Part shown: one piece after another, positions 8,546 to 18,296 of the stretch | Numbering within the stretch: position 1 is the stretch's first letter | Layout: every line of letters starts with the position of its first letter | NCBI GenBank assembly: GCA_040878185.1 | Contig: JBBDMS010000022.1 | Location: 1-64,000, forward strand | Direction of reading: 5' to 3' | Length of the DNA: 64,000 nt | Origin: JAWXBK01 sp040878185 | GTDB taxonomy: Bacteria > Pseudomonadota > Alphaproteobacteria > Dongiales > Dongiaceae | Notes under the pieces: model-generated | Databases searched by the model: none | The model's input: the letters and a program-made list of their open reading frames with translations, nothing else | Told to the model about the DNA's origin: nothing | Program-made: the position numbers and the translations under genes

Positions 8546-10492
8546 ATGGACGTAGCCATCGTCTTGTTACCGCTGCTCGGTGCTATCGTCGCCGGGTTCT
8601 TCGGTCGCTGGCTCGGCGACCGCGGCGCGCAATTTGTCACCTGCGGCGCGATGATCGCTGCCGCGGTGCTGTCGATCATGGTTGCGTGGGACGTCGCCTT
8701 CCATGGCAATGTCCGAACCACCGAGCTTTTTTCCTGGTTCGATTCCGGCAGCTTCGATGCCGCCTGGTCGATCCGCGTCGATCAGTTGACGGCGGTGATG
8801 CTGGTCGTGGTCACGGTCGTGTCGACCGTCGTCCATGTCTATTCGATAGGCTATATGCACCATGATCCCTCGGTGCCGCGCTTCATGGCGTATCTGAGCC
8901 TGTTCACATTCTGCATGCTCATGCTGGTGACGGCCGATAACTTCATGCAGCTCTTCTTCGGCTGGGAAGGGGTGGGGCTCAGCTCCTATTTGCTGATCGG
9001 CTTCTGGTACGACCGGCCCTCGGCCAATGCGGCGGCGATCAAGGCCTTCCTCGTCAACCGGGTCGGCGATTTCGGCTTCGCGCTCGGCATCATGGGTGTG
9101 TTCCTGGTGTTCGATGCGGTCAGTTTCGACGCGGTGTTCGAGGCCGTGCCGGGGATGACGGGCGTGACGATCGATTTCCTCGGCATGCAGCTCAACGCGA
9201 TTGAAACGCTCTGCATCCTGCTGTTCATCGGCGCGATGGGTAAATCGGCGCAGCTCGGCCTGCACACCTGGCTGCCCGATGCCATGGAAGGCCCGACGCC
9301 GGTGTCGGCCTTGATCCATGCCGCGACGATGGTGACGGCCGGGATCTTCATGGTCTGTCGGCTCTCGCCAATGTTCGAATATGCACCGATCGCCCTGTCG
9401 GTCGTCTGCATCGTCGGTGCCTCGACGGCCTTGTTCGCTGCCACGGTCGGTCTCGTGCAGAACGACATCAAGCGGGTGATCGCCTATTCGACCTGCAGCC
9501 AGCTCGGTTACATGTTCTTCGCCGCCGGCGTTTCGGCCTATAGCGCGGCGATGTTCCATCTCTTCACTCATGCCTTCTTCAAGGCGCTGCTGTTCCTTGC
9601 GGCCGGTTCGGTCATTCACGCGATGTCGGGCGAGCAGGACATGCGCAAAATGGGTGGAATCTGGCGCAAGATTCCGATCACCTACGCCTATATGTGGATC
9701 GGCAGCCTGGCGCTGGCGGGCATCGGCATTCCGGGTGTCTTCGGCTTTGCCGGATTTTATTCGAAGGATATCGTGCTCGAGGCTGCCTGGGCAGCACACA
9801 ACGATATCGGTCTCTATGCGTTCTGGCTGGGCATCGCCGCCGCCTTCATGACCGCGTTCTATTCCTGGCGCCTGTTGTTCATGACCTTCCATGGCGCGCC
9901 TCGCGCCGATCATGACACCATGCATCATGTGCATGAATCGTCCTGGGTCATGCTCGGGCCGCTGCTCGTTTTGGCGCTCGGTTCGGTCGTCGCCGGTATC
10001 GCATTCTATGACTGGTTCGTCGGCCATCACATGGCGGAGTTCTGGGGCCGTTCGATCCTCGTGCTGCCGGAGAACGACACAATCGAGGCGGCGCATCATG
10101 TGCCGCTCTGGGTCAAGCTCGCGCCGCTCGCGGTAGCCCTGAGCGGTATCGGCGTTGCCTGGATCTTCTATATTCGCCGGCCGGACCTGCCGGGTCGTCT
10201 CGCCGTGCGGTTCCGCGGAATTTATCTCTTCCTGCTGAATAAATGGTATTTCGACGAGTTGTACGACGCGATTTTCGTGCGGCCGGCGAAGTGGCTCGGT
10301 TACGGGCTCTGGCGCGGTGGCGACGGCGCGCTCATCGACGGGCTCGGCCCTGACGGCGTCGCCGCGCTGACGCGCGATCTCGCGCGGCGCGCCGGCCGGA
10401 TGCAGTCCGGTTATCTCTATCACTATGCCTTTGCCATGCTGATCGGCGTTGTTGCGCTGCTCACCTGGTATCTGTTCGCCCGGGGGAACTAG
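8546..10492 (+). CDS. nuoL: NADH-quinone oxidoreductase subunit L
   Basis: An antiporter-like subunit (648 aa) at the distal end of the membrane arm, with the long lateral helix at its C-terminus. Many membrane helices are apparent. Family motifs include WEGVGLSSYLLIGFW with the key Glu, GKSAQLGLHTWLPDAMEGPT with the key Lys, and HAATMVTAGIFM. The length is close to that of other alphaproteobacterial NuoL proteins. It is followed by nuoM after 5 bp. Confidence 0.97.
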   Translation: MDVAIVLLPLLGAIVAGFFGRWLGDRGAQFVTCGAMIAAAVLSIMVAWDVAFHGNVRTTELFSWFDSGSFDAAWSIRVDQLTAVMLVVVTVVSTVVHVYSIGYMHHDPSVPRFMAYLSLFTFCMLMLVTADNFMQLFFGWEGVGLSSYLLIGFWYDRPSANAAAIKAFLVNRVGDFGFALGIMGVFLVFDAVSFDAVFEAVPGMTGVTIDFLGMQLNAIETLCILLFIGAMGKSAQLGLHTWLPDAMEGPTPVSALIHAATMVTAGIFMVCRLSPMFEYAPIALSVVCIVGASTALFAATVGLVQNDIKRVIAYSTCSQLGYMFFAAGVSAYSAAMFHLFTHAFFKALLFLAAGSVIHAMSGEQDMRKMGGIWRKIPITYAYMWIGSLALAGIGIPGVFGFAGFYSKDIVLEAAWAAHNDIGLYAFWLGIAAAFMTAFYSWRLLFMTFHGAPRADHDTMHHVHESSWVMLGPLLVLALGSVVAGIAFYDWFVGHHMAEFWGRSILVLPENDTIEAAHHVPLWVKLAPLAVALSGIGVAWIFYIRRPDLPGRLAVRFRGIYLFLLNKWYFDELYDAIFVRPAKWLGYGLWRGGDGALIDGLGPDGVAALTRDLARRAGRMQSGYLYHYAFAMLIGVVALLTWYLFARGN

Positions 10493-10497
10493 TCGAC

Positions 10498-12045
10498 ATG
10501 CTGGGCGATCTTCCGATCCTTTCTCTGGTCACGTTCCTGCCGCTGGTGGGCGCGTTCTTCATTCTGCTGATCCGCGGCGACGAGGTGGTGGTGGCGCGCA
10601 ACGCACGCAACGTCGCGCTCTGGACTTCGCTGATCACGTTCCTGTTGTCGCTCGAACTCTGGTTCAGATTCGATCGCGGCACGTCGAACTTCCAATTCGT
10701 CGAGCGCGTCGAATGGCTGCCCGAATTCGGCATCGCCTATCACATGGGCGTCGACGGCATTTCGGTGCTGTTCGTGCTGCTTTCGACGTTGCTCACGCCG
10801 ATCTGCGTGCTGGCGAGCTGGGATGCGATCCGCACCCGGGTCAAGGAATACATGATCGCGTTTCTCGCGCTCGAAACGCTGATGGTCGGCATGTTCTGCG
10901 CCCTCGATTTCGTCGTCTTCTACATGTTCTTCGAAGGCGTGCTGATCCCGATGTTCCTGATCATCGGCATCTGGGGCGGACCGCGCCGCGTATACGCCGC
11001 GTTCAAGTTCTTCCTCTATACGCTGCTCGGCTCGGTGCTGATGCTGCTGGCGCTCCTCTATATGTATCTCCAGGCCGGCACGACCGACATTCCAACGCTA
11101 ATGGCATTCGGCTTTCCCGAAGGCGTGCAGGCCTGGCTCTGGCTCGCGTTCCTCGCCTCGTTCGCGGTCAAGGTGCCGATGTGGCCGGTCCATACCTGGC
11201 TGCCCGATGCGCATGTCGAGGCGCCGACGGCCGGCTCCGTCATTCTCGCCGGCGTGCTGCTGAAGATGGGCGCGTACGGGTTCCTGCGGTTTTCGATCCC
11301 GATGTTGCCCGACGCCTCGGCCTTGTTCACGCCGCTCATCTTCACGCTGTCGATCATCGCCGTGATCTACACTTCCTTGGTCGCGCTGGCGCAGGAGGAT
11401 ATGAAGAAGCTGATCGCGTATTCCTCCGTCGCGCATATGGGCTTCGTGACCGCCGGTACCTTCACGATGACGCAGCAGGGTATCGAAGGTGCACTGTTTC
11501 AGATGCTGAGCCATGGCATCGTTTCGGCCGCGCTCTTCCTCTGCGTCGGCATGCTCTATGACCGCATTCACAGCCGCGAGATCGCGCGCTACGGCGGCCT
11601 CGTGCACCGGATGCCGCGCTATGCCTTCATGTTCATGCTGTTCATGCTGGCTTCGGTCGGCATGCCCGGCACCAGCGGCTTCATCGGCGAGTTCCTGGTG
11701 ATGGTCGGCGTATTCCAGGCCAACATTTGGGTCGCGGCGCTGATCGCGACCGGCATGATCCTCGGTGCCGCCTATATGCTGTGGCTCTATCGCCGCGTGA
11801 TCTTCGGCAAGCTCACCAAGAGCGACCTGATGGACATCCTCGATCTCAACCCGCGCGAGATCGCGATCTTCGTGCCGCTGGCCGTGCTGGTGATGTGGAT
11901 GGGCGTCTATCCGTCATCGTTCATCGAGATCATGGCGCCGTCGGTCAGCAACCTGATCGAGAATTTCGAGATTGCGCGGGCCGAGTCCGCCCGGCCCGAA
12001 CTCGCCATGATCGGCGATTTCGTCGACTGGGTCAGGGGAGAGTAA
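10498..12045 (+). CDS. nuoM: NADH-quinone oxidoreductase subunit M
   Basis: The second antiporter-like subunit (515 aa). The helix-5 glutamate lies in FYMFFEGVLIPMFLIIG, and the lysine and proline motif in KVPMWPVHTWLPDAHVEAPT, with SVILAGVLLKMGAYG following. About 14 hydrophobic segments are present. The gaps to nuoL (5 bp) and nuoN (2 bp) show one transcription unit. Confidence 0.97.
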   Translation: MLGDLPILSLVTFLPLVGAFFILLIRGDEVVVARNARNVALWTSLITFLLSLELWFRFDRGTSNFQFVERVEWLPEFGIAYHMGVDGISVLFVLLSTLLTPICVLASWDAIRTRVKEYMIAFLALETLMVGMFCALDFVVFYMFFEGVLIPMFLIIGIWGGPRRVYAAFKFFLYTLLGSVLMLLALLYMYLQAGTTDIPTLMAFGFPEGVQAWLWLAFLASFAVKVPMWPVHTWLPDAHVEAPTAGSVILAGVLLKMGAYGFLRFSIPMLPDASALFTPLIFTLSIIAVIYTSLVALAQEDMKKLIAYSSVAHMGFVTAGTFTMTQQGIEGALFQMLSHGIVSAALFLCVGMLYDRIHSREIARYGGLVHRMPRYAFMFMLFMLASVGMPGTSGFIGEFLVMVGVFQANIWVAALIATGMILGAAYMLWLYRRVIFGKLTKSDLMDILDLNPREIAIFVPLAVLVMWMGVYPSSFIEIMAPSVSNLIENFEIARAESARPELAMIGDFVDWVRGE

Positions 12046-12047
12046 CG

Positions 12048-13487
12048 ATGGCCCAGGCCTACGGCGTTGCGCTGCCGGAGATATTCCTTGCCGTCGTCGG
12101 CATGGCGATCCTCCTTTATGGCGCCTTCCGCAAGCATGAGAACGAAGTCGCTGCGAACTGGCTGGTGATGGCCGCCCTTGGCGGTGCGCTGCTGCTGGTG
12201 CTGTACGGCGCCGGCGGGCCGACGATTGCCTTCAATGGCCTCTTCATCGCCGACGGCTATGCGGTGTTCCTGAAGGTTCTGGTTCTGATCGGGGCGACGC
12301 TGGCCGTTCTGATGTCGCTCGATTATCTCGATCGGGCCTTCATGGCGCGCTTCGAGTTTCCGATTTTGCTGCTCTATGCGGTGCTCGGCATGATGATGAT
12401 GGTCTCGGCCAACGACCTCATTTCGCTCTATATCGGTCTCGAGCTGCAGAGCCTCGCGCTCTATGTCGTCGCCGCCTTCCGTCGCGATTCGCTGCGTTCG
12501 ACCGAAGCGGGCCTCAAATATTTTGTGCTCGGGGCCCTGTCCTCCGGGATGCTGCTCTACGGCGCCTCGCTGATCTACGGCTTCACCGGCGCCACGCATT
12601 TCGATGCGATCGCGGCCGCCTTTGCCGGCGGGCAGCAGGCGCCGATCGGCGTTGTGGTCGGGCTCGTGTTCCTGATCGCCGGCCTCGCCTTCAAGGTGTC
12701 GGCCGTGCCGTTCCATATGTGGACGCCCGACGTGTATGAGGGCGCGCCGACGCCGGTCACGGCCTTTTTCGCGATCGCGCCCAAGGTGGCGGCGATCGGT
12801 CTCTTCGTTCGCGTGCTGGTCGGTCCGTTCGGTGATCTGGTCGCCGAGTGGCAGCAGATCATCGTGTTCATCGCGATCGCCTCGATGGTGCTGGGTGCGG
12901 TGGCGGCGATCAATCAGACCAATATCAAGCGACTGATGGCCTACAGCTCGATCGGCAATATCGGCTATGCGCTGGTCGGGCTTGCCGCCGGCACCGAAGA
13001 AGGCGTGCGCGGCGTGCTTGTCTATATGACGATCTACATGGTGATGACGCTCGGCACCTTCGGCTGCATCCTCGCGATGCGCCAGAAGGGCCGCATGCTC
13101 GAAGGCATCGACGACCTCAAGGGGCTCGGACGCACCCAGCCGATGATGGCGGCGGCGTTTGCCATCTTCATGTTCTCGATGGCGGGCATTCCGCCGCTCG
13201 CGGGTTTCTTCGGCAAGTTCTATGTGTTCATGGCGGCGGTGAATGCCGGGCTCTATGTGCTGGCGGTGATCGGCGTCGTCGCGAGCGTGGTGGCCGCGTT
13301 CTATTACCTTCGCATCGTCAAGCTGATGTATTTCGACGAGCCGACAGAAGCCTTCGACCAACCGCTCGGCTGGAAGCTCGGTTCGGTCATCGCGGTGACG
13401 GGGCTCGCGATCCTGCTCTTTCTCGTGCTGCCGGGGCCAGTGCTGCACAGTGCCGGCACGGCGGCGGCTGCGCTGTTCAACGGCTGA
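12048..13487 (+). CDS. nuoN: NADH-quinone oxidoreductase subunit N
   Basis: The third antiporter-like subunit (479 aa) and the last gene of the operon. Recognisable segments are LYIGLELQSLALYVVAAF with the conserved Glu, GLAFKVSAVPFHMWTPDVYE with the conserved Lys, and SSIGNIGYALVGL. The ATG at 12048 is preceded by CAGGGGAGAG, a good ribosome-binding site. The reading frame is open further upstream inside nuoM, but that part is not hydrophobic or family-like. Confidence 0.96.
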   Translation: MAQAYGVALPEIFLAVVGMAILLYGAFRKHENEVAANWLVMAALGGALLLVLYGAGGPTIAFNGLFIADGYAVFLKVLVLIGATLAVLMSLDYLDRAFMARFEFPILLLYAVLGMMMMVSANDLISLYIGLELQSLALYVVAAFRRDSLRSTEAGLKYFVLGALSSGMLLYGASLIYGFTGATHFDAIAAAFAGGQQAPIGVVVGLVFLIAGLAFKVSAVPFHMWTPDVYEGAPTPVTAFFAIAPKVAAIGLFVRVLVGPFGDLVAEWQQIIVFIAIASMVLGAVAAINQTNIKRLMAYSSIGNIGYALVGLAAGTEEGVRGVLVYMTIYMVMTLGTFGCILAMRQKGRMLEGIDDLKGLGRTQPMMAAAFAIFMFSMAGIPPLAGFFGKFYVFMAAVNAGLYVLAVIGVVASVVAAFYYLRIVKLMYFDEPTEAFDQPLGWKLGSVIAVTGLAILLFLVLPGPVLHSAGTAAAALFNG

Positions 13488-13491
13488 GCCC

Positions 13492-14274
13492 TTGCTGGAA
13501 CTGCCGCCCTTCTTCACGCTTCATCGCTTCGACACGATCGGCAGCAGCAACGACGAGGCGCGACATCGGGCCGAGGCGGGCGCACCGGAAGGGACACTGG
13601 TCTGGGCCGGCGAGCAGACTACGGGTCGCGGCCGTCGCGGCAGAAGCTGGGCCTCGCCGCCGGGCAATCTTTATCTCTCGCTGCTGTTGCGCCCCGGCGT
13701 CGACTATGCGGCGGCGCCACAACTTGGATTCGTCTGTGCGCTCGCGATGGGCGAGGCGGTGGCGTCGCTGCTGCCCGATGGTGCAAGTCGCATCCGGTAC
13801 AAATGGCCGAACGATCTGCTGGTCGACGGTGCCAAGATCGCCGGTATCCTGCTCGAGGCGGGGCCGGTGATGCCACGCGCCGCGTCGGTCGGGACCGATC
13901 CGGGGCCGCATTTCGTCATCGCGGGCATCGGCGTGAATGTCGCCTCGGCCCCGACCGATACGCCGTATCCGGCGATTGCGCTCGTCGGCGCCGGCGCGAA
14001 CGAGGCGACGCCGGCCCTGCTGTTGGCGCGCTTTGCCCGATCCTTCGCGTCCGGTTACGCTGCCTGGCGCGAGGGCGGCTTCGCGCGCGTGCGCGAGGCG
14101 TGGCTCGCGGCCGGACATCGGGTCGGGGACAGTCTGATGGTGCGCATCGGCGACGGGCAGGAGATACGCGGCCGGTTCCTCGATCTCGACGCGGACGGCG
14201 CGTTGTTGCTCGAGCTCGCTTCGGGCGAACGCCGCCGCATCGGCGCCGGCGACGTGCAGATGATGGCTGCGTGA
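13492..14274 (+). CDS. birA: Biotin--[acetyl-CoA-carboxylase] ligase
   Basis: A biotin protein ligase (260 aa) that makes biotinoyl-AMP and transfers biotin to carboxylase carrier domains in the cytosol. The signature glycine-rich loop is GRGRRGRSWASPPGNLY, followed by KWPNDLLVDGAKIAGILLE and the C-terminal SH3-like cap domain. The N-terminal helix-turn-helix of the repressor form is absent, so it is a catalytic-only enzyme. TTG at 13492 is the only plausible start after nuoN that matches the family N-terminus; a GTG at 13450 would lie inside nuoN. Placement between nuoN and coaX is common in alphaproteobacteria. Confidence 0.92.
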   Translation: MLELPPFFTLHRFDTIGSSNDEARHRAEAGAPEGTLVWAGEQTTGRGRRGRSWASPPGNLYLSLLLRPGVDYAAAPQLGFVCALAMGEAVASLLPDGASRIRYKWPNDLLVDGAKIAGILLEAGPVMPRAASVGTDPGPHFVIAGIGVNVASAPTDTPYPAIALVGAGANEATPALLLARFARSFASGYAAWREGGFARVREAWLAAGHRVGDSLMVRIGDGQEIRGRFLDLDADGALLLELASGERRRIGAGDVQMMAA

Positions 14275-14282
14275 GAGAGACG

Positions 14283-15065
14283 ATGCTGCTTGCCATCAAC
14301 GCCAACAACACGCTGACCAAGTTCGCGCTCTATGACGGCGACACGGCCCACGGCAACTGGCGGCTCGCGACTCTGCCGGCACGCACCGCCGACGAATATT
14401 TCGTCTGGCTGGCGCAGCTCATGACGCTCACGGGCGAAGATCGCGCGGCGATCGATGCCGCCGTCATCGCGACTGTGGTGCCGCCATCCCTGTTTCATCT
14501 GAAGCAGCTCTGTCGTCAGCATTTCGGCTGCGAGCCGCTGGTCGTGGGCGAGAGCGACGTCAAACTCGGTATGAATGTCCGCCTCGACCGGCCGCAGGAA
14601 GTCGGCGCCGACCGGCTCGCGAATGCGGTGGGCGGTCACCTCGTTTATCCGGGTGCGCTGATCGTGGTCGATTTCGGTACCGCGACGACCTTCGACGTGA
14701 TCGCCGAGAACGGCGATTATTGCGGCGGGGCGATTGCACCGGGCATCCAGCTCAGCCTCGAAGTGCTGCACAGCGCGACCGCCAAGCTGCCGCGCATCGA
14801 TGTCGAACGGCCGGCAAAGGCGATCGGCACCGATACGCTGACCGCGATGCAGTCCGGCATTTTCTGGGGTTATATCGGGTTGATCGAGGGGTTGATCGCG
14901 CGCATGCGCGCCGAATGGCCCGGTCCGATGACGATCGTCGCGACCGGCGGGCTGGCGCCGCTCTTCTTCGGTTCGACCGATGCGCTGCAGCATCTCGATC
15001 CGGACCTGACGATGCGCGGCCTGGTCGAGATTCACCGGCGTAACCGCGGAGCCGGCACAAGGTGA
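14283..15065 (+). CDS. coaX: Type III pantothenate kinase
   Basis: Catalyses the first step of coenzyme A synthesis, phosphorylation of pantothenate (260 aa). ASKHA-fold motifs are visible: the ADR motif in EVGADRLANAVGG, DFGTATTFDVI, GGAIAPGIQLS, and ATGGLAPLF near the C-terminus. The first phosphate-binding motif, usually D-x-G-N-T, reads INANNT here, so the expected Asp6 and Gly8 are both Asn. I infer it is still functional because the other motifs and the length are normal. The start is eight bases after birA, and the stop overlaps the RNase J start. Confidence 0.9.
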   Translation: MLLAINANNTLTKFALYDGDTAHGNWRLATLPARTADEYFVWLAQLMTLTGEDRAAIDAAVIATVVPPSLFHLKQLCRQHFGCEPLVVGESDVKLGMNVRLDRPQEVGADRLANAVGGHLVYPGALIVVDFGTATTFDVIAENGDYCGGAIAPGIQLSLEVLHSATAKLPRIDVERPAKAIGTDTLTAMQSGIFWGYIGLIEGLIARMRAEWPGPMTIVATGGLAPLFFGSTDALQHLDPDLTMRGLVEIHRRNRGAGTR

Positions 15066-16720
15066 TACCCGGCAAGGACGAGCTCCTTTTCCTGCCGCTC
15101 GGTGGCGCCGGCGAGATCGGCATGAATCTCAATCTCTACGGCCATGACGGTCGCTGGCTGGCGATCGATTGCGGCGTCACGTTCGGCGACGACATGACAC
15201 CGGGCATCGACGTGATGATGCCCGACCCGACCTTCATCGCCGAGCAGCGCGAAAGGCTGGTCGGCCTCGTCCTGACCCATGCGCATGAGGATCATCTCGG
15301 CGCCGTGCCCTATCTCTGGCCGCGCCTCAAATGCACCGTCTATGCGACGCCTTTTGCCGCGAACGTGCTGCGCCGCAAGCTCAAGGAGACACCGCTGCAC
15401 GGCAAGGTGCCGATCGTCGAGCTGCCGATGTCGGGCCACGTGTCGTTGCCGCCGTTCGATCTCGAACTGGTGACGTTGACCCATTCGATTCCGGAGCCGA
15501 ACGCGGTGGTGATCCGCACCCGGCTCGGCACCGTGCTGCATACCGGCGACTGGAAGCTCGACCCCGAGCCGCTGGTCGGTCCGCTGACCGACGAGGCGGC
15601 TCTGCGCAGGCTGGGCGATGAGGGCGTGCTTGCGATGGTCTGCGATTCGACCAATGCGCTGGTGCCGGGCGCATCCGGCTCCGAGGCCGAGGTGCGCGAA
15701 GGGCTGATGAAACTGGTTGCCGGCCGCACCGGCCGCGTCGCGGTCGCGTGTTTCGCGAGCAATATCGCGCGGCTGGAGACGGCGTCGATCGTGGCGGCAG
15801 CGCATAACCGCCATGCCGGGCTGGTGGGGCGCTCGCTCTACAAAATGGAAGAGGCCGCGCGTGAGACCGGCTATCTCAAGGATCTGCCGCCCTTCGTCGA
15901 CGAGCGTGATCTCGATTTCCTGCCGCGCGACGGCGTCCTGATGCTCTGCACCGGCAGTCAGGGCGAACCGCGCTCGGCGCTGGCGCGGATCGCGCGCGGC
16001 CAGCATCCCCACGCGAGGCTTGAGCCCGGCGACACCGTGATCTTCTCCTCGCGGGTAATTCCGGGCAACGAGCGCTCGATCGGCCGGCTGCAGGACGATC
16101 TCGCCAAGCTCGGCGTCGATGTCATCACCACGCGCGATGCGTTCGTGCATGTCTCGGGCCATCCCGCCCGCGACGAACTCGCGACCATGTATCAATGGGT
16201 GCGTCCCAAGATCGCCGTGCCAGTTCATGGCGAGCATCGCCATATGCGCGCCCATGCGGCACTTGCCGAGGAATGCCAGGTTCCGCAGGCGGCGGTCGTC
16301 GAGAACGGGCAAATATTGCGTCTGGCACCGGGGTCGGCCGAAATCGTCGGTGAGGTTCGATCGGGCCGGCTGGTGCTCGACGGCACCAACCTGGTGCCGC
16401 TGTCGGGCGAACTGATGCGCGAACGTAATCGCCTCGCGACCAGCGGCGCCGTGATCGCGACGCTCGTGGTCGACCGAACCGGCAAGCTCATGACCGAACC
16501 GCAGATCACCGCGCACGGTCTGGTCGACCCGAATGACGAGGAGGGGCTTCAGGACCGGATCGACGATGCGATCCGCGAAGCGATTGAGGATATGGACAGT
16601 GCCGGCCGGCGCAACGACGATGCCCTTGCCGAAGCGGTGCGGCGCGGCGTCCGCCGGGCGGTCAATGCGGCGCATGGCAAGAAACCGATGACCGATATCC
16701 ATGTCGTCCGGGTGAAGTAG
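15062..16720 (+). CDS. rnj: Ribonuclease J
   Basis: A metallo-beta-lactamase/beta-CASP ribonuclease (552 aa) with family 5'-3' exonuclease and endonuclease activity in RNA maturation and decay. The zinc motif is THAHEDHLGAVPYLWP. The LHTGDWKLDPEP motif and the beta-CASP residues in CTGSQGEPRSALARIA are present, with a C-terminal HGEHRHMRAHA segment. The start codon GTG overlaps the coaX stop by four bases. The rnj-mce pair after coaX is typical of alphaproteobacteria. Confidence 0.94.
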   Translation: MIPGKDELLFLPLGGAGEIGMNLNLYGHDGRWLAIDCGVTFGDDMTPGIDVMMPDPTFIAEQRERLVGLVLTHAHEDHLGAVPYLWPRLKCTVYATPFAANVLRRKLKETPLHGKVPIVELPMSGHVSLPPFDLELVTLTHSIPEPNAVVIRTRLGTVLHTGDWKLDPEPLVGPLTDEAALRRLGDEGVLAMVCDSTNALVPGASGSEAEVREGLMKLVAGRTGRVAVACFASNIARLETASIVAAAHNRHAGLVGRSLYKMEEAARETGYLKDLPPFVDERDLDFLPRDGVLMLCTGSQGEPRSALARIARGQHPHARLEPGDTVIFSSRVIPGNERSIGRLQDDLAKLGVDVITTRDAFVHVSGHPARDELATMYQWVRPKIAVPVHGEHRHMRAHAALAEECQVPQAAVVENGQILRLAPGSAEIVGEVRSGRLVLDGTNLVPLSGELMRERNRLATSGAVIATLVVDRTGKLMTEPQITAHGLVDPNDEEGLQDRIDDAIREAIEDMDSAGRRNDDALAEAVRRGVRRAVNAAHGKKPMTDIHVVRVK

Positions 16721-16745
16721 GGCCGGGTGAAATAGAGGAGACAGC

Positions 16746-17150
16746 ATGATCGGGCGACTTAATCACGTCGCGATCGCCGTGCCGGATCTTGCCGAGGCGA
16801 CAGCGCTCTACCGCGATACGCTCGGCGCCCGCGTCTCCGAGCCGCTGGAACAGCCCGAGCATGGCGTCACGGTTGTGTTCGTCGATCTGCCGAACACCAA
16901 GATCGAGCTGCTGCATCCGCTCGGCAACAATTCGCCGATCGCGAATTTTCTCGAGCGCAACGCCAGCGGCGGCATTCACCATATCTGTTACGAGGTCGAC
17001 GATATTCATGCGGCGCGCGACCGGCTGAAGGCCCAGGGCGCGCGGGTGCTCGGCGACGGCGAACCCAGGATCGGCGCGCACGGCAAGCCGGTCCTGTTTC
17101 TGCATCCCAAGGATTTCTGCGGCACGCTGATCGAGCTCGAACAGAAATGA
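16746..17150 (+). CDS. mce: Methylmalonyl-CoA epimerase
   Basis: A glyoxalase/VOC-fold epimerase (134 aa) that interconverts the 2R and 2S forms of methylmalonyl-CoA in propionate metabolism. Metal and catalytic motifs are visible: LNHVAIAVPDLAEA at the start, IELLHPLGNNSPIANFL, HHICYEVDDI, and the terminal GTLIELEQK. AGGAG lies just upstream of the ATG. The stop overlaps the next gene (AAATGA). Confidence 0.92.
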   Translation: MIGRLNHVAIAVPDLAEATALYRDTLGARVSEPLEQPEHGVTVVFVDLPNTKIELLHPLGNNSPIANFLERNASGGIHHICYEVDDIHAARDRLKAQGARVLGDGEPRIGAHGKPVLFLHPKDFCGTLIELEQK

Positions 17151-17386
17151 ACTGGTTCACCGGCGTCCTGGTCTTCGTCGTCATCTGGTGGGTCGTGATC
17201 TTCGCGGTCCTGCCCTGGGGCGTGCGTGTACCGGATCGTCAGGACGATGCGGGCCACGCATCGAGTGCGCCAACGAATCCACGGCTCTGGGTCAAGGGCG
17301 TCGTCACCACGGCGATAACCGTGGCGATTTGGCTCGGCATCTATTTTCTGATTGAATCGGACTGGATGTCGTTCCGCGGGCCCTGA
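17147..17386 (+). CDS. Small membrane protein, DUF1467-like
   Basis: A 79-residue protein with two hydrophobic helices (about residues 3-24 and 48-69) separated by a polar loop rich in Asp, Pro and Asn. It starts MNWFTGVLVFVVIWWVVIFA and contains LPWGVRVPD, which matches what I know of the DUF1467 family that sits after mce in many alphaproteobacteria. Its function is unknown. The start overlaps the mce stop codon, so it is co-translated with mce. Confidence 0.85.
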   Translation: MNWFTGVLVFVVIWWVVIFAVLPWGVRVPDRQDDAGHASSAPTNPRLWVKGVVTTAITVAIWLGIYFLIESDWMSFRGP

Positions 17387-17429
17387 CATTTCCCGTCGGC
17401 CGGCTTAGAGGGGAAAGGGCACCGCCGCG

Positions 17430-18296
17430 ATGCTGGTCCTGCATGACGGCAATCCGCTCGTTCATATCCGGCGCGCCTGGGTCAACCAGACGATCGTCGT
17501 GCTGATCCTGCTCGTATTCCTCGCGCAGACGTTCGACCTGTTCTTCTGGCCGCGCTTCGCGTTCTTTCCGCTTCAGCTCATCCATGGGCTCGACGAACCG
17601 GGGCCGCTTCAAGGCATCGTGGGGCTCGTCACGCATATCTTCCTGCATGGCAGCTGGCTGCATCTACTCGGCAATCTGATCGCGCTCTGGGTGTTCGGCG
17701 ACAATATCGAAGACGCGATGGGGCATTTCCGATATCTGCTGTTCTTCTTCGTCTGCGGGATTGCGGCGGCGCTGGCGCAGGCGTTTCTCGGCGATCCGCG
17801 CATTCCGATGATCGGTGCGAGCGGTGCCGTTTCTGCGGTAATGGGCGCCTATCTCTTGCTGCATCCGCGCGCGCGGGTGCTCATGCTCGCCTTCAATGTC
17901 GTACCGATCCTTGCGCCGGCCGCGCTCGTCGTCGGCGCCGATATCATGCTGAACGCCTACATGGCCTGGGAGGCGGCGCACTCGATCCGCGGTCTCGCCA
18001 ATTCCGAGGCTGCCGGCATCGCCTGGTGGGCGCATATCGGCGGATTCGTGGCGGGCATGGCGCTGATCGCTGTTCTGCGCCGGCGCGACGTGGCCTTGTT
18101 TCAGCCGGCGCCTGCCGCTGCCGGCCGCACACTGAGCTGGGTCGCGCGTTTCATCCCGACGCTTGCCTGGCGGGGCGAGCGGCCGGTGGGCGACGAAGCG
18201 GATGCGCCGGCGAAGTTCCGCAACGATCGCTGGATGGTGTTCGTGAAGGCGCTGATTTACGTTGTCCTGATCTTCGTCCTGACGCGGGTTCTGTAA
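17430..18296 (+). CDS. Rhomboid family intramembrane serine protease
   Basis: A membrane protease (288 aa) with about six helices. The catalytic serine is in GASGAVSAVMGAYLLLHP, and the partner histidine in a later helix, WWAHIGGFVAGM. The early motif THIFLHGSWLHLLGNL, with the conserved His/Asn pair, is also present. The C-terminus is a polar cytosolic region followed by a final hydrophobic segment of about 20 residues (near residues 265-288). Its substrate is unknown. It ends in a one-base overlap with the tag gene. Confidence 0.9.
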   Translation: MLVLHDGNPLVHIRRAWVNQTIVVLILLVFLAQTFDLFFWPRFAFFPLQLIHGLDEPGPLQGIVGLVTHIFLHGSWLHLLGNLIALWVFGDNIEDAMGHFRYLLFFFVCGIAAALAQAFLGDPRIPMIGASGAVSAVMGAYLLLHPRARVLMLAFNVVPILAPAALVVGADIMLNAYMAWEAAHSIRGLANSEAAGIAWWAHIGGFVAGMALIAVLRRRDVALFQPAPAAAGRTLSWVARFIPTLAWRGERPVGDEADAPAKFRNDRWMVFVKALIYVVLIFVLTRVL

